NCBI RefSeq assembly: GCF_052857255.1
Contig: NC_135497.1
Span: 547,441,531-547,505,530, forward strand
Length of the DNA stretch: 64,000 nt
Reading direction: 5' to 3'
From: Amblyomma americanum
Taxonomy: Eukaryota > Arthropoda > Arachnida > Ixodida > Ixodidae
Shown here: positions 32,590 to 43,744 of the stretch, piece after piece
How positions within the stretch are numbered: the first letter of the stretch is position 1
Layout: each line of letters starts with the position of its first letter
Translations under genes and position numbers: made by a program
The notes under the pieces: model-generated
The model's database searches: none
Told to the model about the DNA's origin: nothing
What the model saw: the letters and a program-made list of their open reading frames with translations, nothing else

Positions 32590-34110
32590 GCAATTGCGTT
32601 ACTGGTGACTGCACTGTTTTTGACTGCACATCTTATATTTTGTAATGTCCCGCGTTGCTTGGCTGTAATAGCTGCGCCGTTTGCAGATGGCTTGAAAACG
32701 ACGGGGCCTATGACCTCTTAGTCGGGGCAAATGTTTGATTTGATAGGTTTGATAAGCTGGGCATAGGCGTGACTGGTGTTAAAAACGCTACATGGCTCAC
32801 AGCCTGTGGCTGCTGATTGGTGGTTGGGGATACCGGCGAGGCAGGCCCCGCGGTCGTCGCCGTCGCTTGAGGATGGTGTCTGCGGACGACATTGGCAGAA
32901 GTGGGCACAGCAGCCGGAATTGGACGCGCCCGCAACCTCGACTCGCGAGCGATGCCCGAAATCTCGCCTAACCGGCATCGCGACCCTCCGCACTCCACAT
33001 GGTGCGGAGGACATCCGCGCGGACCCTGGCGTCGGATGCCAGTGGGCGGTATTCCTAGCAGTGGAGAACTACTTCACCGCACATTTGCGAGATCTTCGTG
33101 CGAGCATGGACGAAAATTTTGTTTTTATCCGAATTCAAGAACGCGGTCAGGCGCTCCCGAAAACGAGTGTCGCCGGCAAAGTTGGGCATCGCGGTAAATG
33201 CGACGTCAAGCCTAGCCCCGACGTCCTCAGGCTCCTCGGGAGGTGCACCTGGTGCGCCAAGTGTGGCCCCCGGCCCGGCTCCGACCGGGCAGGAGACCTG
33301 TGGCAGAGAGTCATCGCCCAAGCTTAACATGCAGCCCGATGATGCGCGCTAACCCGGGGCGGCCGCAGCAGTGTTGTCCTCGATCAGAAATTTTGTCCCG
33401 GCTGGCTGCAGATGTTCGTGGGAGACGCCTTTAAGGAGCATACGGGTCCCCAGCGTCCAAGAATTCTGAGCGTGGGTTGGTGGCACCCGTGGCTGTCTGC
33501 CTGGAACTTAAACTGGCATCCGGGGACAGTCGGTGCAGGGTAACGACCGGATGGTTGGCCCCAGAGTGCGACGCAGCGGGAGGAGTGCGCAAGGCGTACA
33601 TCCTAGAGGACGCAGGCGAAAGCAGTCTCGGCCATCAAAGGAACAGGGTGGAGCCGGCCATAGGCCTCGCTAGGGCAATGCCTCAGCGCGAGGCCCAGGT
33701 GCTCAGGGCCTCCCAAAATCTATGAAAAATTGCCAGCGTCCAAAAAAGGGAGCCGGTGAGAACCGCGATCGGGTGCGGGAGGGCTATGGTGCGCTCACCT
33801 TAGCGTGTAGGCGTCGATGCCTGGCGCGGAGGAGCGGTGCCCCGCCCAGGACAGGCGCCGCGGACGGCCGCAGATGATCAGCCGGCTACGAAGACCCCGA
33901 CCACACAAACAGGCGGAAAATCATGAGCCGGCCTCACGGACCAGTCGCGACGGCTGCAGGCAGGGCCCGGACCAAGAACCGCAGCCGGAAAAGGCACCCC
34001 GAAGGCCCCCGAGGCCACAGGTTAGCTGTTGTTGTAAGCCTATCTAAAGATGGCACATACGCAAACTTGGGGATCGGCCAACAATCCGGCGGCTATTCAC
34101 CTGTACTCAG
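32590..34110 (-). pseudogene. LINE-X copy C ORF1 N-terminal half and 5' region
   Basis: The frame at 33055-33330 (minus) has PNFAGDTRFRERLTAFLN and FVHARTKISQM, clearly homologous to PDFADVTKLQECLTAFLS and VQARTQIPHM of copy B (50522-50977). A second block (32718-33014) matches the Arg/Ser-rich segment of A and B. The GC-rich 5' region runs to about 34110, next to the Mag-like element. Frames are broken. Confidence 0.65.
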
Positions 34111-34122
34111 GTAAAAAAAATG

Positions 34123-34127
34123 AAAAG
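34123..34127 (+). other. Target-site duplication AAAAG, left
   Basis: Five bases just before the 5' LTR, repeated at 38727-38731 just after the 3' LTR. This length is normal for Ty3/Gypsy integrases. Confidence 0.8.
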
Positions 34128-34273
34128 TGTGATAAAGATGAATGTGGCAAGTGCGCTGCACGCACTCGCGCGCATGGGGGGAGAGAAGACGACGAAGTAG
34201 GGGAATAGAGATCGGCTCGATTGTATGCTACGTGTACTGTTTCATTGTTAATTATCATTACTACGGTACAGCA
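34128..34273 (+). repeat. 5' LTR of Mag-like element
   Basis: 146 bp starting TGTGATAAAG and ending TACAGCA (TG...CA). It matches 38580-38726 except for about six substitutions and one indel. It should hold the promoter; I see no clear TATA box. Confidence 0.88.
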
Positions 34274-35869
34274 TATTTTGGCGACGAGGATGCTGTTTTG
34301 ATTCGGGACCTTCACGTGGCCTGCTCACCATCCGTCATTAGCTTTTCTGGGCTTCAGCCACCACCACCCTTCCTGCCGACTCCTGGTCGTTCTGCCCTTC
34401 CATGGGAGCAATGGGAGCTGGCATTCCGGAATTACATGCTGGCCTCTGGTGCCTCTACTCTGGGCGCGGACAGGCGGAAGGCCATCCTGCTGAATTGCCT
34501 CGGACTGGAAGGTCAGCGCATTTTTTATACATTGGCGCCGCCGTCGTCCACTCCAGCGCCTACAGCTGCGGCTTCGCACTCCGGTGACGAGGCGCCCCGC
34601 CTTGACGAATTTGATGCGGCGATATCCATCCTGTCGGAGCATTACAAATCGTCCGTGAATGTAATCGCCGCACGTCATCGCTTTCGCCGTCGAGTTCAGG
34701 CTCCAGGAGAGACAACCGATGAGTACGTCGCTGTCCTTCGCAGCCTTGTCGGCGACTGCGGGTTTGGGACCATGGCGGACGATATGATCAGGGACCAGCT
34801 GGTGGAGAAGACCTCGAGTTGCCATCTGCGTGTGCGCCTACTCATGGAAGGCTCCTCCTTGAATCTGTCGCGCGCCATGCTCCTTGCTCGACAGTGTGAG
34901 CAAGCTTCCCGGGAAGCCAGGGAATTGGCTGAGGAGGACGCTCCAGTACATCGTGTGAGATGCGAGCGCGGATCGAGACAAACACCACCTCAGGCCCATT
35001 GTTGCAAGTGCCAAAGTCAACCATCACAACCTGCTGCTGCAATACCAGAGCGCATGTGCTACCGCTGCGGTTCTACAACTCACCTAGCGAACAACCCTGC
35101 ATGCCGAGCCCGCAACCGCAAGTGTCGTCGGTGCGGCAAGGTGGGCCATTTCGACTCTCTCTGCAAGTCGTCCGACCGTCCTGTTCAAGTTCAGCAAGTT
35201 GCAGATACTGCTGACACATCGTCGATGCCGGATGGCTCCAGCAGTGCGTCTATTCTCAATGTTGAAAGTCAAAAAAACGGAATTTTCGCCTCAGTCCTGA
35301 TTGAAGGCAAGTTCATCCGCTTCCTGATTGACACCGGCTCATCTGTGTCAATTATTTCTGAAGATCTATACCACCGATTCTTCGCTAAATGTTTCCCGCT
35401 TAAATCAACTGCAGTTCAACTATTGGACTATTCAAAGTCTCGGATTATAGTCCAAGGGTGTTTTGTTGCCACAGCAAAGTTCCACGACCGTACCGCCTGC
35501 ATCCTGCTGTACGTTGTCTCGGGAGGCACAACGCTGCTGGGCCTGGATTCCATTGCCGCTCTACAAATGAAGATCAAAGGTGCATCGTTGGAATGTCTTT
35601 CCATGACACCTGATACGCCTCTGTTACCTCCTGAGCTACGTCCACACTTCGAACATCTCTTCTCCAAGGAACTCGGAGTTGCTCGTGGCTACGTGCACAA
35701 AGTCAGAGTGCAGGATTCCGTTTCTCCTGTTGCTTGCAAGCTCCGACGGCTGCCGTTTGCCATTCGTCAGCAGGTGTCCGAGGAACTCCAGAAGCTTGAA
35801 GCTAAAGACATCATTGAACGGGTCGACGCTTCCAAGTGGATTTCACCCATAGTCGTGGCTCGGAAAAAG
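34142..35869 (+). pseudogene. Mag-like gag-protease-RT start
   Basis: The frame is open from an ATG inside the LTR (34142) through gag, protease and the first part of RT. After the primer site the next ATG is well inside gag (before LASGASTL), so the true start is unclear: either the LTR ATG or a lost one. Gag carries CYRCGSTTHLANNPAC (spacing off the standard) and CRRCGKVGHFDSLC (a perfect CX2CX4HX4C). Protease has FLIDTGSSVSIIS, about residue 395 of the frame. RT begins KLRRLPFAIRQQVSEEL and goes out of frame after VVARKK at about 35869. Gag packages the RNA; protease would cleave the polyprotein. Confidence 0.85.
34279..34292 (+). other. Primer binding site, tRNA-Ser type
   Basis: TGGCGACGAGGATG, five bases after the 5' LTR, is complementary to the 3' end of eukaryotic tRNA-Ser(GCT) including CCA, as I recall that tRNA. 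This is where minus-strand DNA synthesis would start. Confidence 0.7.
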
Positions 35870-38550
35870 ATGGCTCCATCCGAATGTGCGTCGATTTGCG
35901 TGAGCCGAACAAGGCTATTGTGGTCGACAGTTTTCCTTTACCTCAAACGGAAGACCTTCTACATAGCTTGGCCGGGTCACAGCGTTTTTCGAAGTTGGAC
36001 CTTGCCTCGGCTTACCATCAAGTACCACTTAGCCCTGAGAGTCGGGAATTGACCACATTCATTACCCATGATGGCCTTTTCCGCTTCAAACGAGTGTGTT
36101 TCGGCCTTGCTTCGGCGCCTTCGGCTTTTCAGAAGACGATGCACTTAATTTTAAAAGGGTGCAAAGGTGTCCTCTTCTACATCGACGACATCATAGTCCA
36201 TGGCACCTCCCGACAGGAGCACCTGACCAACCTTCGTGCTGTTCTCGAGCGCCTGTCCCAAGCCGGACTCAAGCTCAACCACAAATGTGTCTTCGATGTT
36301 CCGAAGCTCACTTTCTTGGGGCATGTTGTCAGCGGTGAAGGACTGTTTCCGCTTTCTTCTGCCATCGAGGCGATTACGAAGGCTCCGACTCCATCTAACA
36401 TCAGCGAGCTTCGCTCCCTCCTTGTACTTGCGGGTTTCTACTCCAAGTTTATCCCGCATTACTCCGACGTCGTTGAGCCTATGCGCGCCCTACTTCGAGG
36501 CAGCGACTCCGCCTTCACTTGGACTGCTGCTGCGGATTCAAGCTTCAAACTACTGAAGTCCATGTTGACGTCATGTGACGTGTTGCATTTTTTTTATCCT
36601 GTCCTTCCCGTGGTCGTAACGGCTGACGCTTCCGGATATGGCCTTGGGGCAGTGCTTCAGCAAGACAACGGCCATTCCCTGCAAACTGTTGCGTTTGCCT
36701 CCCGTACCTTGACACCCCAAGAAAGAAAGTACTCTGTTGGTGAACGTGAGGCCCTAGCTTGCGTTTGGGCGTGCGAACGGTGGCACGTGTATTTGTGGGG
36801 CCGGCCTTTTGTTCTACGCACCGACCACAGTGCACTTGTTATTTTGCTGTCGACGAAAGGAACGGGCCATCGGCCGTTGCGAATTTCACGTTGGTCGGCT
36901 CGCCTGCTGTGCTACAACTACACTGTAGAGTACCGCAAAGGCAATGACAACTCTGTTGCGGATGCTCTGTCTCGCCTTCCCTTACCGACCACATCGTGCA
37001 GTGAGCCCAGTGAGTTCGACGCCAGTTACGACGACTTCGTCTGCCTGCTATCGCCAGCCGTGACTCTACAAGAGCTTCAAGAGGCAACCATCAGCGACGC
37101 GGCAGTTGCTCAAGCCATTCAGTTTACATCGGCGACATGGCCGGACAAGAAATCCCTACCGGAGAACCTTAGGCCATACTATCTCCTGCGCTCGGAGCTG
37201 TCCGTCGTGCAAGGCGTCTTGTACCGAGGTGACAGGCTCGTCGTTCCCGAAAGTTTGCGACGACGCCTCATGGACATCGCGCACGAGTCACACCCCGGGA
37301 TCAGCCGCACGAAAAGTCGACTGCGAGAGCTCTACTGGTGGCCGCGAATTGACGAGCACGTCGAAGAAATGGTACGGACATGCGTCGTGTGCCAGTCCTG
37401 TGACAAATCGGCTCGTCCGGTGGCAGCTCCTCTGCAACCTGTCGCCTTCCCAGAGAAACCTTGGGATAAGGTTGCCATTGATATCGTGGGGCCTTTCGAC
37501 CAAGCTCCAAGTGGCTGCCGCTTCGCGATTACTCTCATGGATTATTACAGTAAGTGGCCAGAAGTTGTCTTCGCTGATGCCATCACACCTCAAACCGTTC
37601 AAGAATTCCTGCTTGGCCTCTTCGCTCGTGAGAGTTACCCTCAAGAGATTGTCTCTGACCACGGACCTTAATTTTCATCGATGGCCATGCAAACTTTCCT
37701 CCGCGAACGGGGGATACGCCATTGCTACTCTTCAGTGTACCATCCCCAAGCTAATGGACTCGTTGAACGATTCAATCGAGTGCTTAAGTCCTACATTAAG
37801 CTAGCTCTGTGCGAGCGACGCGACCTACGTACAGCGATTGTGGACTACCTCGGTGTCTACCGCTGTACGCCCCATGCCACGACAAGAATTGCACCAGCTG
37901 TCCTACTTCATGGCCGGTTGCCCCGCACATGACTTAACGTCGTAGGACTGCCGGATCAGTCCTTCTCAATGGATCCGGCAAAAGCGCTTAAGCTTTTGCG
38001 GCAGAGGCTTGACGAGAAACAAGCGCAATACAAGCTTTATGCGGACCAGCGGAGTGGCGCCCAGTGTCGTGACTTTCAGATTGGCCAGTACGTGCGTGTC
38101 CGCAAACCAAATGTGCGAGGCAAACTGTCAGCTCGGTTTTCGGAGCCTCGGAAGGTTGTGGAGCAGCGTGGACCTGCATCTTATCTGCTGGATGATGGGC
38201 GAGTGTGGCACTCGTCCAAGTTTTCTGCGGTTCGCCCAGAAGTAGTTCAGCAGCAACTGTCCTCCTCAGCTCCAGCGGCCCTTTTCGCTGATATTTCGCC
38301 GCCTATCGACGGCAACCGAATGCCGCCGCAAAGTCCACAGTCCGGAACCGTGGTCCAGGGTCCTTCTTCGGACGCGCCTTCAATCCATATGATGCCAGCC
38401 GTTCCGCCCGCTCCGGAATCGGCAGCCGCTCCTCAACCCTCGTGTAGTAAATCCCCAGCGGCAACTGCGGCTTCACCTCCTGCGCCGCCTCGCCGAAGTA
38501 CTCGCAAAAAGAAGCGGCCCGCATGGTTCAAAGACTATGACATCCACTAG
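35869..38550 (+). pseudogene. Mag-like RT-RNase H-integrase
   Basis: One frame apart from two stops. RT shows FSKLDLASAYHQVPL, then the YIDD box at 36178-36189 and LTFLGHVVSGEGL. RNase H has TADASGYGLGAVL, GEREALA and RTDHSAL (D, E, D). Integrase has H...H in HESHPGIS, CVVCQSC, IDIVGPF (first D), SDHGP (second D) and NGLVERFNR (catalytic E). A C-terminal Pro/Ser-rich tail ends in a basic segment RRSTRKKKRPAWF. Breaks: a 1-base deletion at the upstream end, TAA at 37669-37671 and TGA at 37930-37932, the latter looking like CGA to TGA decay. Confidence 0.88.
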
Positions 38551-38565
38551 ACATTTTGTTTTTTT

Positions 38566-38579
38566 AAGTGCGGCGGAAA
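38566..38579 (+). other. Polypurine tract
   Basis: AAGTGCGGCGGAAA directly precedes the 3' LTR and is mostly purine, fitting the plus-strand primer site. Confidence 0.6.
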
Positions 38580-38726
38580 TGTGATAAAGATGAAGTGTGG
38601 CAAGTGCGCTGCACGCACTCGCGCGCATGGGGTGAGAGAAGACGACGAAGTAGGGGAATAGAGATCGGCTCGACCGTATGCTACGTGTACTGTTTCATTG
38701 CTAATTATCATTACTACGATACAACA
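38580..38726 (+). repeat. 3' LTR of Mag-like element
   Basis: 147 bp, TGTGATAAAG...TACAACA, followed by the AAAAG target duplication at 38727-38731. Confidence 0.88.
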
Positions 38727-38739
38727 AAAAGCATGCGGG

Positions 38740-40100
38740 AAAGCAACACAGGAGGATTCTTCCTCATGAACACAAAAAAGATAAAAGTTTTGATTTCAAA
38801 ATGACTAATAATAATAATTAGAGGGACTGAACCAGAATTACTAAATCAAAACAAAAGTAGATTTTGTAACACTTAGCATGGCAGTCGGTGAAATTCTAGC
38901 ATCAAATTTTGAACAGCTGTACAAACAGATCTGTGGCTCAACCCAAATTGGTGGCACCAAATGATAGGAAGATAGGGCTGCTTAAACTAAGGTCAAAGGG
39001 ACGCAAGGGCTCCTCCAGTAACCTTCTCGAAAAACGCTCAATTAATTCAGGCTCACGGCAAAATTCCAAAAAGGGAGAGAGCGCCAAACCCGACCTGTGT
39101 AAATGCAACTTTAGAGGAGGGATACGGCACCACAGCCTCGTGACAGATACTTCAAGCGGCTGAGATCGACAAACTTTCCTGTTCCAAGAATATCTGATGT
39201 GCTGAAAATCCGCTGGTGTTAAAATCTTGTGTCTTGCGTGCCTAAAAACGCACGTCGCCGAAACCTAGATGCTGTAATACAGACAGTAGTCGAGATGATA
39301 GGCAACACGGGGCCGCTAAGGGAAGCATTTGAGAGAGAATCAGCACTCTCATTAACTGTCACACTGCTGTGACCGGGAACTTATACTAAATGAACAAGAC
39401 TCAATTGCGGAGGAAGCAGGGACAAGAATGTGTTGAAAATGGGACCGTAAATATGCGCGGCGAGAGACGAACACTGAGATAAAGAATCGGTAATTACTGC
39501 CACTGCGGTAATAGAGGGGTCTAGCGTGCTTAAATCAAGTACTACTGCCAGACACTCTGCTTCAAAAATAGGGATGAAATCTGGAAGGCGCAGTGAAAAG
39601 GACTCGTCTGAATGCGAACAGAATATTCACACGCTTGCCTTTTCATTGTTCTGCGATGCGTTGGTTGCTATTGCAATATTTTGTAGGTAGGGTCATTAGG
39701 AGATATTCTAGTAGACCATTTAGAATACAATGTGCCAAACGTTTTGAATTTTGAGAGAAAATATCATCGAAAACAATGTGGACAGCGGGCCCTCTGCAAA
39801 GCGCAGGAACGATGTCATGAATTTTCACATCTAAATGCTCAAGTAAGCATTGCAAAAACACTACCTGTGGGGTAGGAAAACGAGACAAGAGGGCACTAAA
39901 AAAAAGAGGTCGGCTGGCAACAGAAAATGCTTTGTGAACGGTGGAAATGAGATGCGTAGACTCTCAGGTAAGTCTGCACATTTAAAAATTGAAGTCGAGA
40001 TAAGAAAGGGGGAATGCGGGCTTCAAGGTACAGCACATTGGTAGCCACAAATAATGGGAGGTTGAGGCGCATCCTAAGTGTTTCAGAAAATTGTGTGCGT
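38740..40100 (-). mobile_element. LINE-I3, 3' part of an I-like LINE
   Basis: The minus strand has FVATNVLYLEARIPPFLSRL (39896-40085), the linker between RT and RNase H in this family. RNase H follows (IPIFEAECLAVVLDL, ITDSLS) at about 39450-39580, then PGHSSVTVNESADSLSNASL at about 39330, and the 3' region down to about 38740. The same family as 15570-18665 and 51742-52812. Several stops; non-functional. The Mag-like element lies immediately 3' of it. Confidence 0.68.
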
Positions 40101-40129
40101 ATAAATTGCAAGCAAGTTTTGATAATTAG

Positions 40130-40765
40130 GTGCGCCGGCTTTTGGCAGCAGGTTACCCTGTTTCGCTTTTGACAGCTGTGGCTGAGGCCCTGATCCGGAA
40201 ACATAAAACCAGAGCGCCAAAAAAGAGGGTGGCCGAATATAAAACTTACAGGCCTGTGGTGATGCCCTACATACATAAGGTCTCCCACCAATTCAAGAGA
40301 GTGGCTACCAGGCATGGAATCCCTCTGGCGTTTTCTGCGCCGAACAAGCTATCTAAGCTGTGCTCCCGCACGTGCAGTGATGGAAGGCATGGCTGCCAAA
40401 TCAGGCATGGGACAACCTTTGTCCCTTGCTCCACCGGAGTCGTGTATGTTTTCCCACTCTCGAGTGGAAAGATGTACATCGGGCAAACATGGCGCTGCAT
40501 AAATGGGCGACTCTGGGAGCATGCGCTAAATGTGAGCAACAAAAGTGACAAAGGTGCACATATTGTGTCACACATGATTAACTGCAGCAATTGTGCACCG
40601 CAATTCGATGAGACGGCGATTCTGGGCAGGAGCAGAAACGAACACGCGCGCCTGGCTTTCGAAGGATTCCATATCAAGGAAAAGGCTGAGGGATGCGTTA
40701 GCGACACTTCCTTATCACTTTACCCCGCCGAATTGAATTTTTTGTGCTCGCGCCGTTGCCAGTAA
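40130..40765 (+). pseudogene. Penelope-like element C-terminus with GIY-YIG endonuclease
   Basis: A 211-codon uninterrupted frame. Residues 1-90 are the RT-to-endonuclease linker of Penelope-like elements (VMPYIHKVSHQFKRVATRHG, LAFSAPNKLSKLCS). Residues from about 105 form a GIY-YIG nuclease: GVVYVF and MYIGQT are the two core strands, RCINGRLWEHAL supplies the Arg helix, and the Glu (E in ILGRSRNEHARL or the C-terminal region) follows. Cys residues before and after fit the zinc-coordinating features of this group. The RT is missing, so it is 5'-truncated. It would have nicked target DNA; the frame start is arbitrary. Confidence 0.8.
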
Positions 40766-41430
40766 TCTTCAATGAGTGAAATTTTTGTTAGCTTGCGCAA
40801 GTGTGGACAAATGTATATCTTTGCGTTAGCGTGAGAAGAATAAAATAGTTGTTAGTGTTGCGCCAACCCTTGCGTTTCTCCCGTCTGTGTGGTTCGCCGA
40901 TTAGTTTGCGCACATCGTTCATCTGTATCACCATGCGCCAACTTGCCCCAAAAGATATGTTATTGAAGAAGAATTCTGCTCTCAAGATCAGCATTAGCAT
41001 TCCATCTCGAAAACCGTGTCCGGAAACCGAGCTTACCCGGGTTGAGTATATTTTTGCTGTCCACGAAGGCTGACACCCAAATTAGTAACCCCATTTCTAG
41101 TAATTTTGCCACGACTGATATTAACGAAATCGAAGCGTGTCAAGGCCAGGAGCAGCAACTGGTAATCCCTGTACAACTTGAGAAAGCTCCTCCGATAGAT
41201 TAACTTGTGAGGCATTATTAATTGGCATCACTGACGCAAGCAACACTGGTCGCAAAAGCAGTAGAGACAAATATCGCTTTTGCGGGCCCGTGGCAACTAA
41301 TCCAACCGCCTGGATAGATTATTTAGGTGATATAACTAACGACTGCAAACTACTAGAGGACGTGAGCAGTTTTCTAGACAGTAGACAGCCGAATAGTGCA
41401 CGCCGGTTCCCCGAATTTGAAAGATAATCG
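40766..41430 (+). other. Penelope-like 3' region then unassigned DNA
   Basis: AATAAA at 40839-40844 is a plausible end signal of the Penelope-like fragment. From about 41000 to 41430 I recognise nothing certain; a minus-strand frame (41033-41215) has no match. Confidence 0.4.
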
Positions 41431-41439
41431 AAATGTTCT

Positions 41440-43640
41440 GAGTCCTATTTTTCCTTCACCTGAGAAACTGTGTGTTTATAGGTTGCTGCAATAAATTTAC
41501 TATTCATCCAGTTATTTGCGCATTGGTTGTGAACAAGCTTTTCCATGCTTCCTTCCTCCGCCTGTAATCTCTTGTACAGTCCGCATTCCACGAAGTAGAA
41601 TTTCCTTTTGTTTGCCCCATCAGAAACTCCGACTTTTGACGGTATTCTTTTATAGTCAGACACATGTTTGTTGATTGGTGGGCCTCGACGATGTTAGACA
41701 CTGACGCAAGGGCAGAGCGCAACGCCGTCTGAACTCTGTCATAAATTACGTGGAACCGCAACTGAGAAGACTCAAGAGTCACACGACATACGTTACGAAA
41801 ATAAATAGGTATGAGATCACTTGAGGTGCCACAATTAACAGTCAACCAATTCGTTACGCCAATGCCAAGTCTAGCGAACGTGAGATCTAGAACAGATTGA
41901 GTCTGTGCGCGAAGGTAGGTGGCCGACCCTGATTTTAAGTACATAAGGATCTGATCATAAACGCAGTCCCTAAAGCGCTTGCCGCATAGTTTAGTCCTAA
42001 AGCACCATGAAACATGGTAAGAATTCAAGTCGCCAGCCACGAGAACTGGATTTTTACAGCTAGCGAGTAACAAGTTCAGAGATCTAATATCCTGTACTCC
42101 AGAGGTGACTTAACACTTTCATATTGAAAATGGAGAGCAGTCAGGAAGTACAAAGTCCAAAACCAAAATCTCACAGTCAGGAGACCTTTGTTCGAAAGAT
42201 ACCTTAGCCCTGTTCGAAAATTTTGAATAGACTAAAGTTAGTAAACCACCTCCTCTTGACTGGCGATCGAGGCGAAACAAACGGTAATTTATAAAATTAA
42301 AATGTTTTTCGGTACAAAGCCAGGTTTCTTGCAGAATTATAAAGAATTAGAGTAAATCTGTGCAGCTCAAAACAAAAAAGCGACAGTTCCACTGTAGAAT
42401 TCGCAATTGCGCTATGGTTACAAAAGCCTAGCACCAGCAACTACCTGCCCCAAATTGGTATCCTTGGGCTTGGTGAAATTTGTTGCTTCTTTGATTTGGG
42501 CTTGGTACGCGGAGAAGACGAATGAGACATGGGGACCCACTGCACTTGAGAACCCGTGCATCAGGCTAGATCATCTGGGAATGATAGATGATAATTTCAT
42601 TGCTCGAAGTACCTGAGGTGAGTACCGCGAAAGGGGCTGTAGTACGTTCCTGGGGCTGAGATGCTTCAGGAATTGTAAACCGGGTAAGAGTAGAGGAAAT
42701 TGCTGTCGTGAGAGGGGTCAAACCGGCCTGCATGGCATGTGTAAGCTGAGTCTCTAGAACGTTTGTAAGACACTCGGACACACTTGCAACAATCTTTTCT
42801 AAAATTTTAAACAATGAAGCTTCCACAGCAACCGCAATTGCCTGGGACAGCGTCGAGTCTAACACGACTCCTTGACGAGCGGTCACACCTGCATAACCGT
42901 GGGCACGTTCTTTCACCTCTCGTAATGCGTCACGGCGCAATACCAGAGGTTAAAGTTCTGTCAGTTATTTCTAGAATTTCGATTTCGTGCGCACGTGAGG
43001 GACAATTCGAGTAGTTTCCAGAGTGCGCTCCACCGCAGACAACACTTGTTCTGCTCAGTGCAGGTGCTCGTTGCAAGACCATCCCTGCAGTTGCAACACC
43101 GCAAGTTGAATTTGCAACCGCCGGCGCTATGACCATAGCGCCAGCAGTTGTTGCACTGCAGAGGTTTAGATGACAAAGAGTCTAGCTGAAAAATTAGAGG
43201 CCATGCCTTGAATTCAGAGGCACAGGAAGTGCCGGCAAAGGAGGCAATCACAGATTCGGCAGGCACCCGCACGTTGTTTGCATCCCGGCTACAGCTGTGC
43301 AGAGGAACAACTCCTCAGCAGACAGAAGCTCAGTAGTCTGCTGGAGACACGGAAGAGTCCACGCCTTGAACGACACCTTTCCTGCAAGCCAGATGTGAAG
43401 GGATAAAGGAACTTACCCGAAGCAAGGCAAAGGATAGTGCCTTTAGTAAATCTCTGACACAGTCGAGGTCTGGTGATCTACACAGAATCCCACCGCGTTC
43501 AAGCTGGCGTACCTGTGAGATTGACTATAATGAGAAGTGGCTGACTGAAGAGGAGCCCGAACAGTTCCAGGGTTGGTCATCTTGATTGCACCGCCATCCT
43601 GAGGCACCAGCGCAATAGGGACACTGCTGACGCCGGTGCC
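41440..43640 (-). mobile_element. LINE-W copy 2, ORF1 and endonuclease
   Basis: The same family and orientation as 23440-24961. The minus strand holds ORF1 from about 43580 (ATG 43578-43580) through CNNCWRYGHSAGGC (CX2CX4HX4C), CCNCRDGLATSTC and a third Cys set (42961-43272), then MLDSTLSQ-type sequence at 42566-42940. The endonuclease lies at 41504-42073 with LVAGDLNSYHVSW and the WNADCTRDYRRRKEAW linker. RT is missing, as in copy 1. Stops and shifts make it non-functional. Confidence 0.72.
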
Positions 43641-43744
43641 AAAAATGCTTTAAAAGCAGAAAATTAGGGGATAGAAAAGCCGACCAGGGGGAGCTCCCCT
43701 GGCCGGGAGACTGGCAGACATAGCCCAGGCTTACTGCCTTACCA

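Larger units (their letters stand above)
24962..34110 (-). mobile_element. LINE-X copy C, divergent subfamily
   Basis: This minus-strand LINE has the same order as copies A and B but is more diverged. The C-terminal HPDGD motif is at about 25350, RNase H at 26210-26554, the RT thumb at 26614-26889, the YVDD box at 27007-27018, and GIPQGSPLSPLLWN at about 27130. The RT N-terminus is at 27338-27931, the endonuclease starts at the ATG 28738-28740, the CCHC knuckles are at 29312-29815 and the ORF1 core at 33055-33330. It is interrupted by an RT fragment (25435-25935) and by a sequence bounded by inverted repeats (29850-32588). Confidence 0.75.
34128..38726 (+). mobile_element. Mag-like Ty3/Gypsy LTR retrotransposon, nearly complete
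   Basis: A 4,599-bp element has LTRs of 146 and 147 bp, a tRNA-Ser-type primer site, gag, protease, RT, RNase H, integrase, a polypurine tract and a 5-bp target duplication. The gag sequence (GASTLGADRRKAILLNCLG, then GQRIFYTL) and short LTRs suggest the Mag/SURL branch. No env-like frame exists. It is inactive: one 1-base frameshift near 35869 and two in-frame stops in integrase. LTR differences (about six substitutions and one indel) suggest a modest age. Confidence 0.9.

Noticed and set aside
34128..38726. Endogenous retrovirus with env
   Set aside because: The reading frame ends after the integrase tail and the 3' LTR follows within 30 bp; there is no room for env. It is a Ty3/Gypsy retrotransposon.
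40130..40765. Bacterial UvrC or homing endonuclease contamination
   Set aside because: The GIY-YIG core is preceded by the linker typical of Penelope-like elements and embedded in eukaryotic repeats with no bacterial context.
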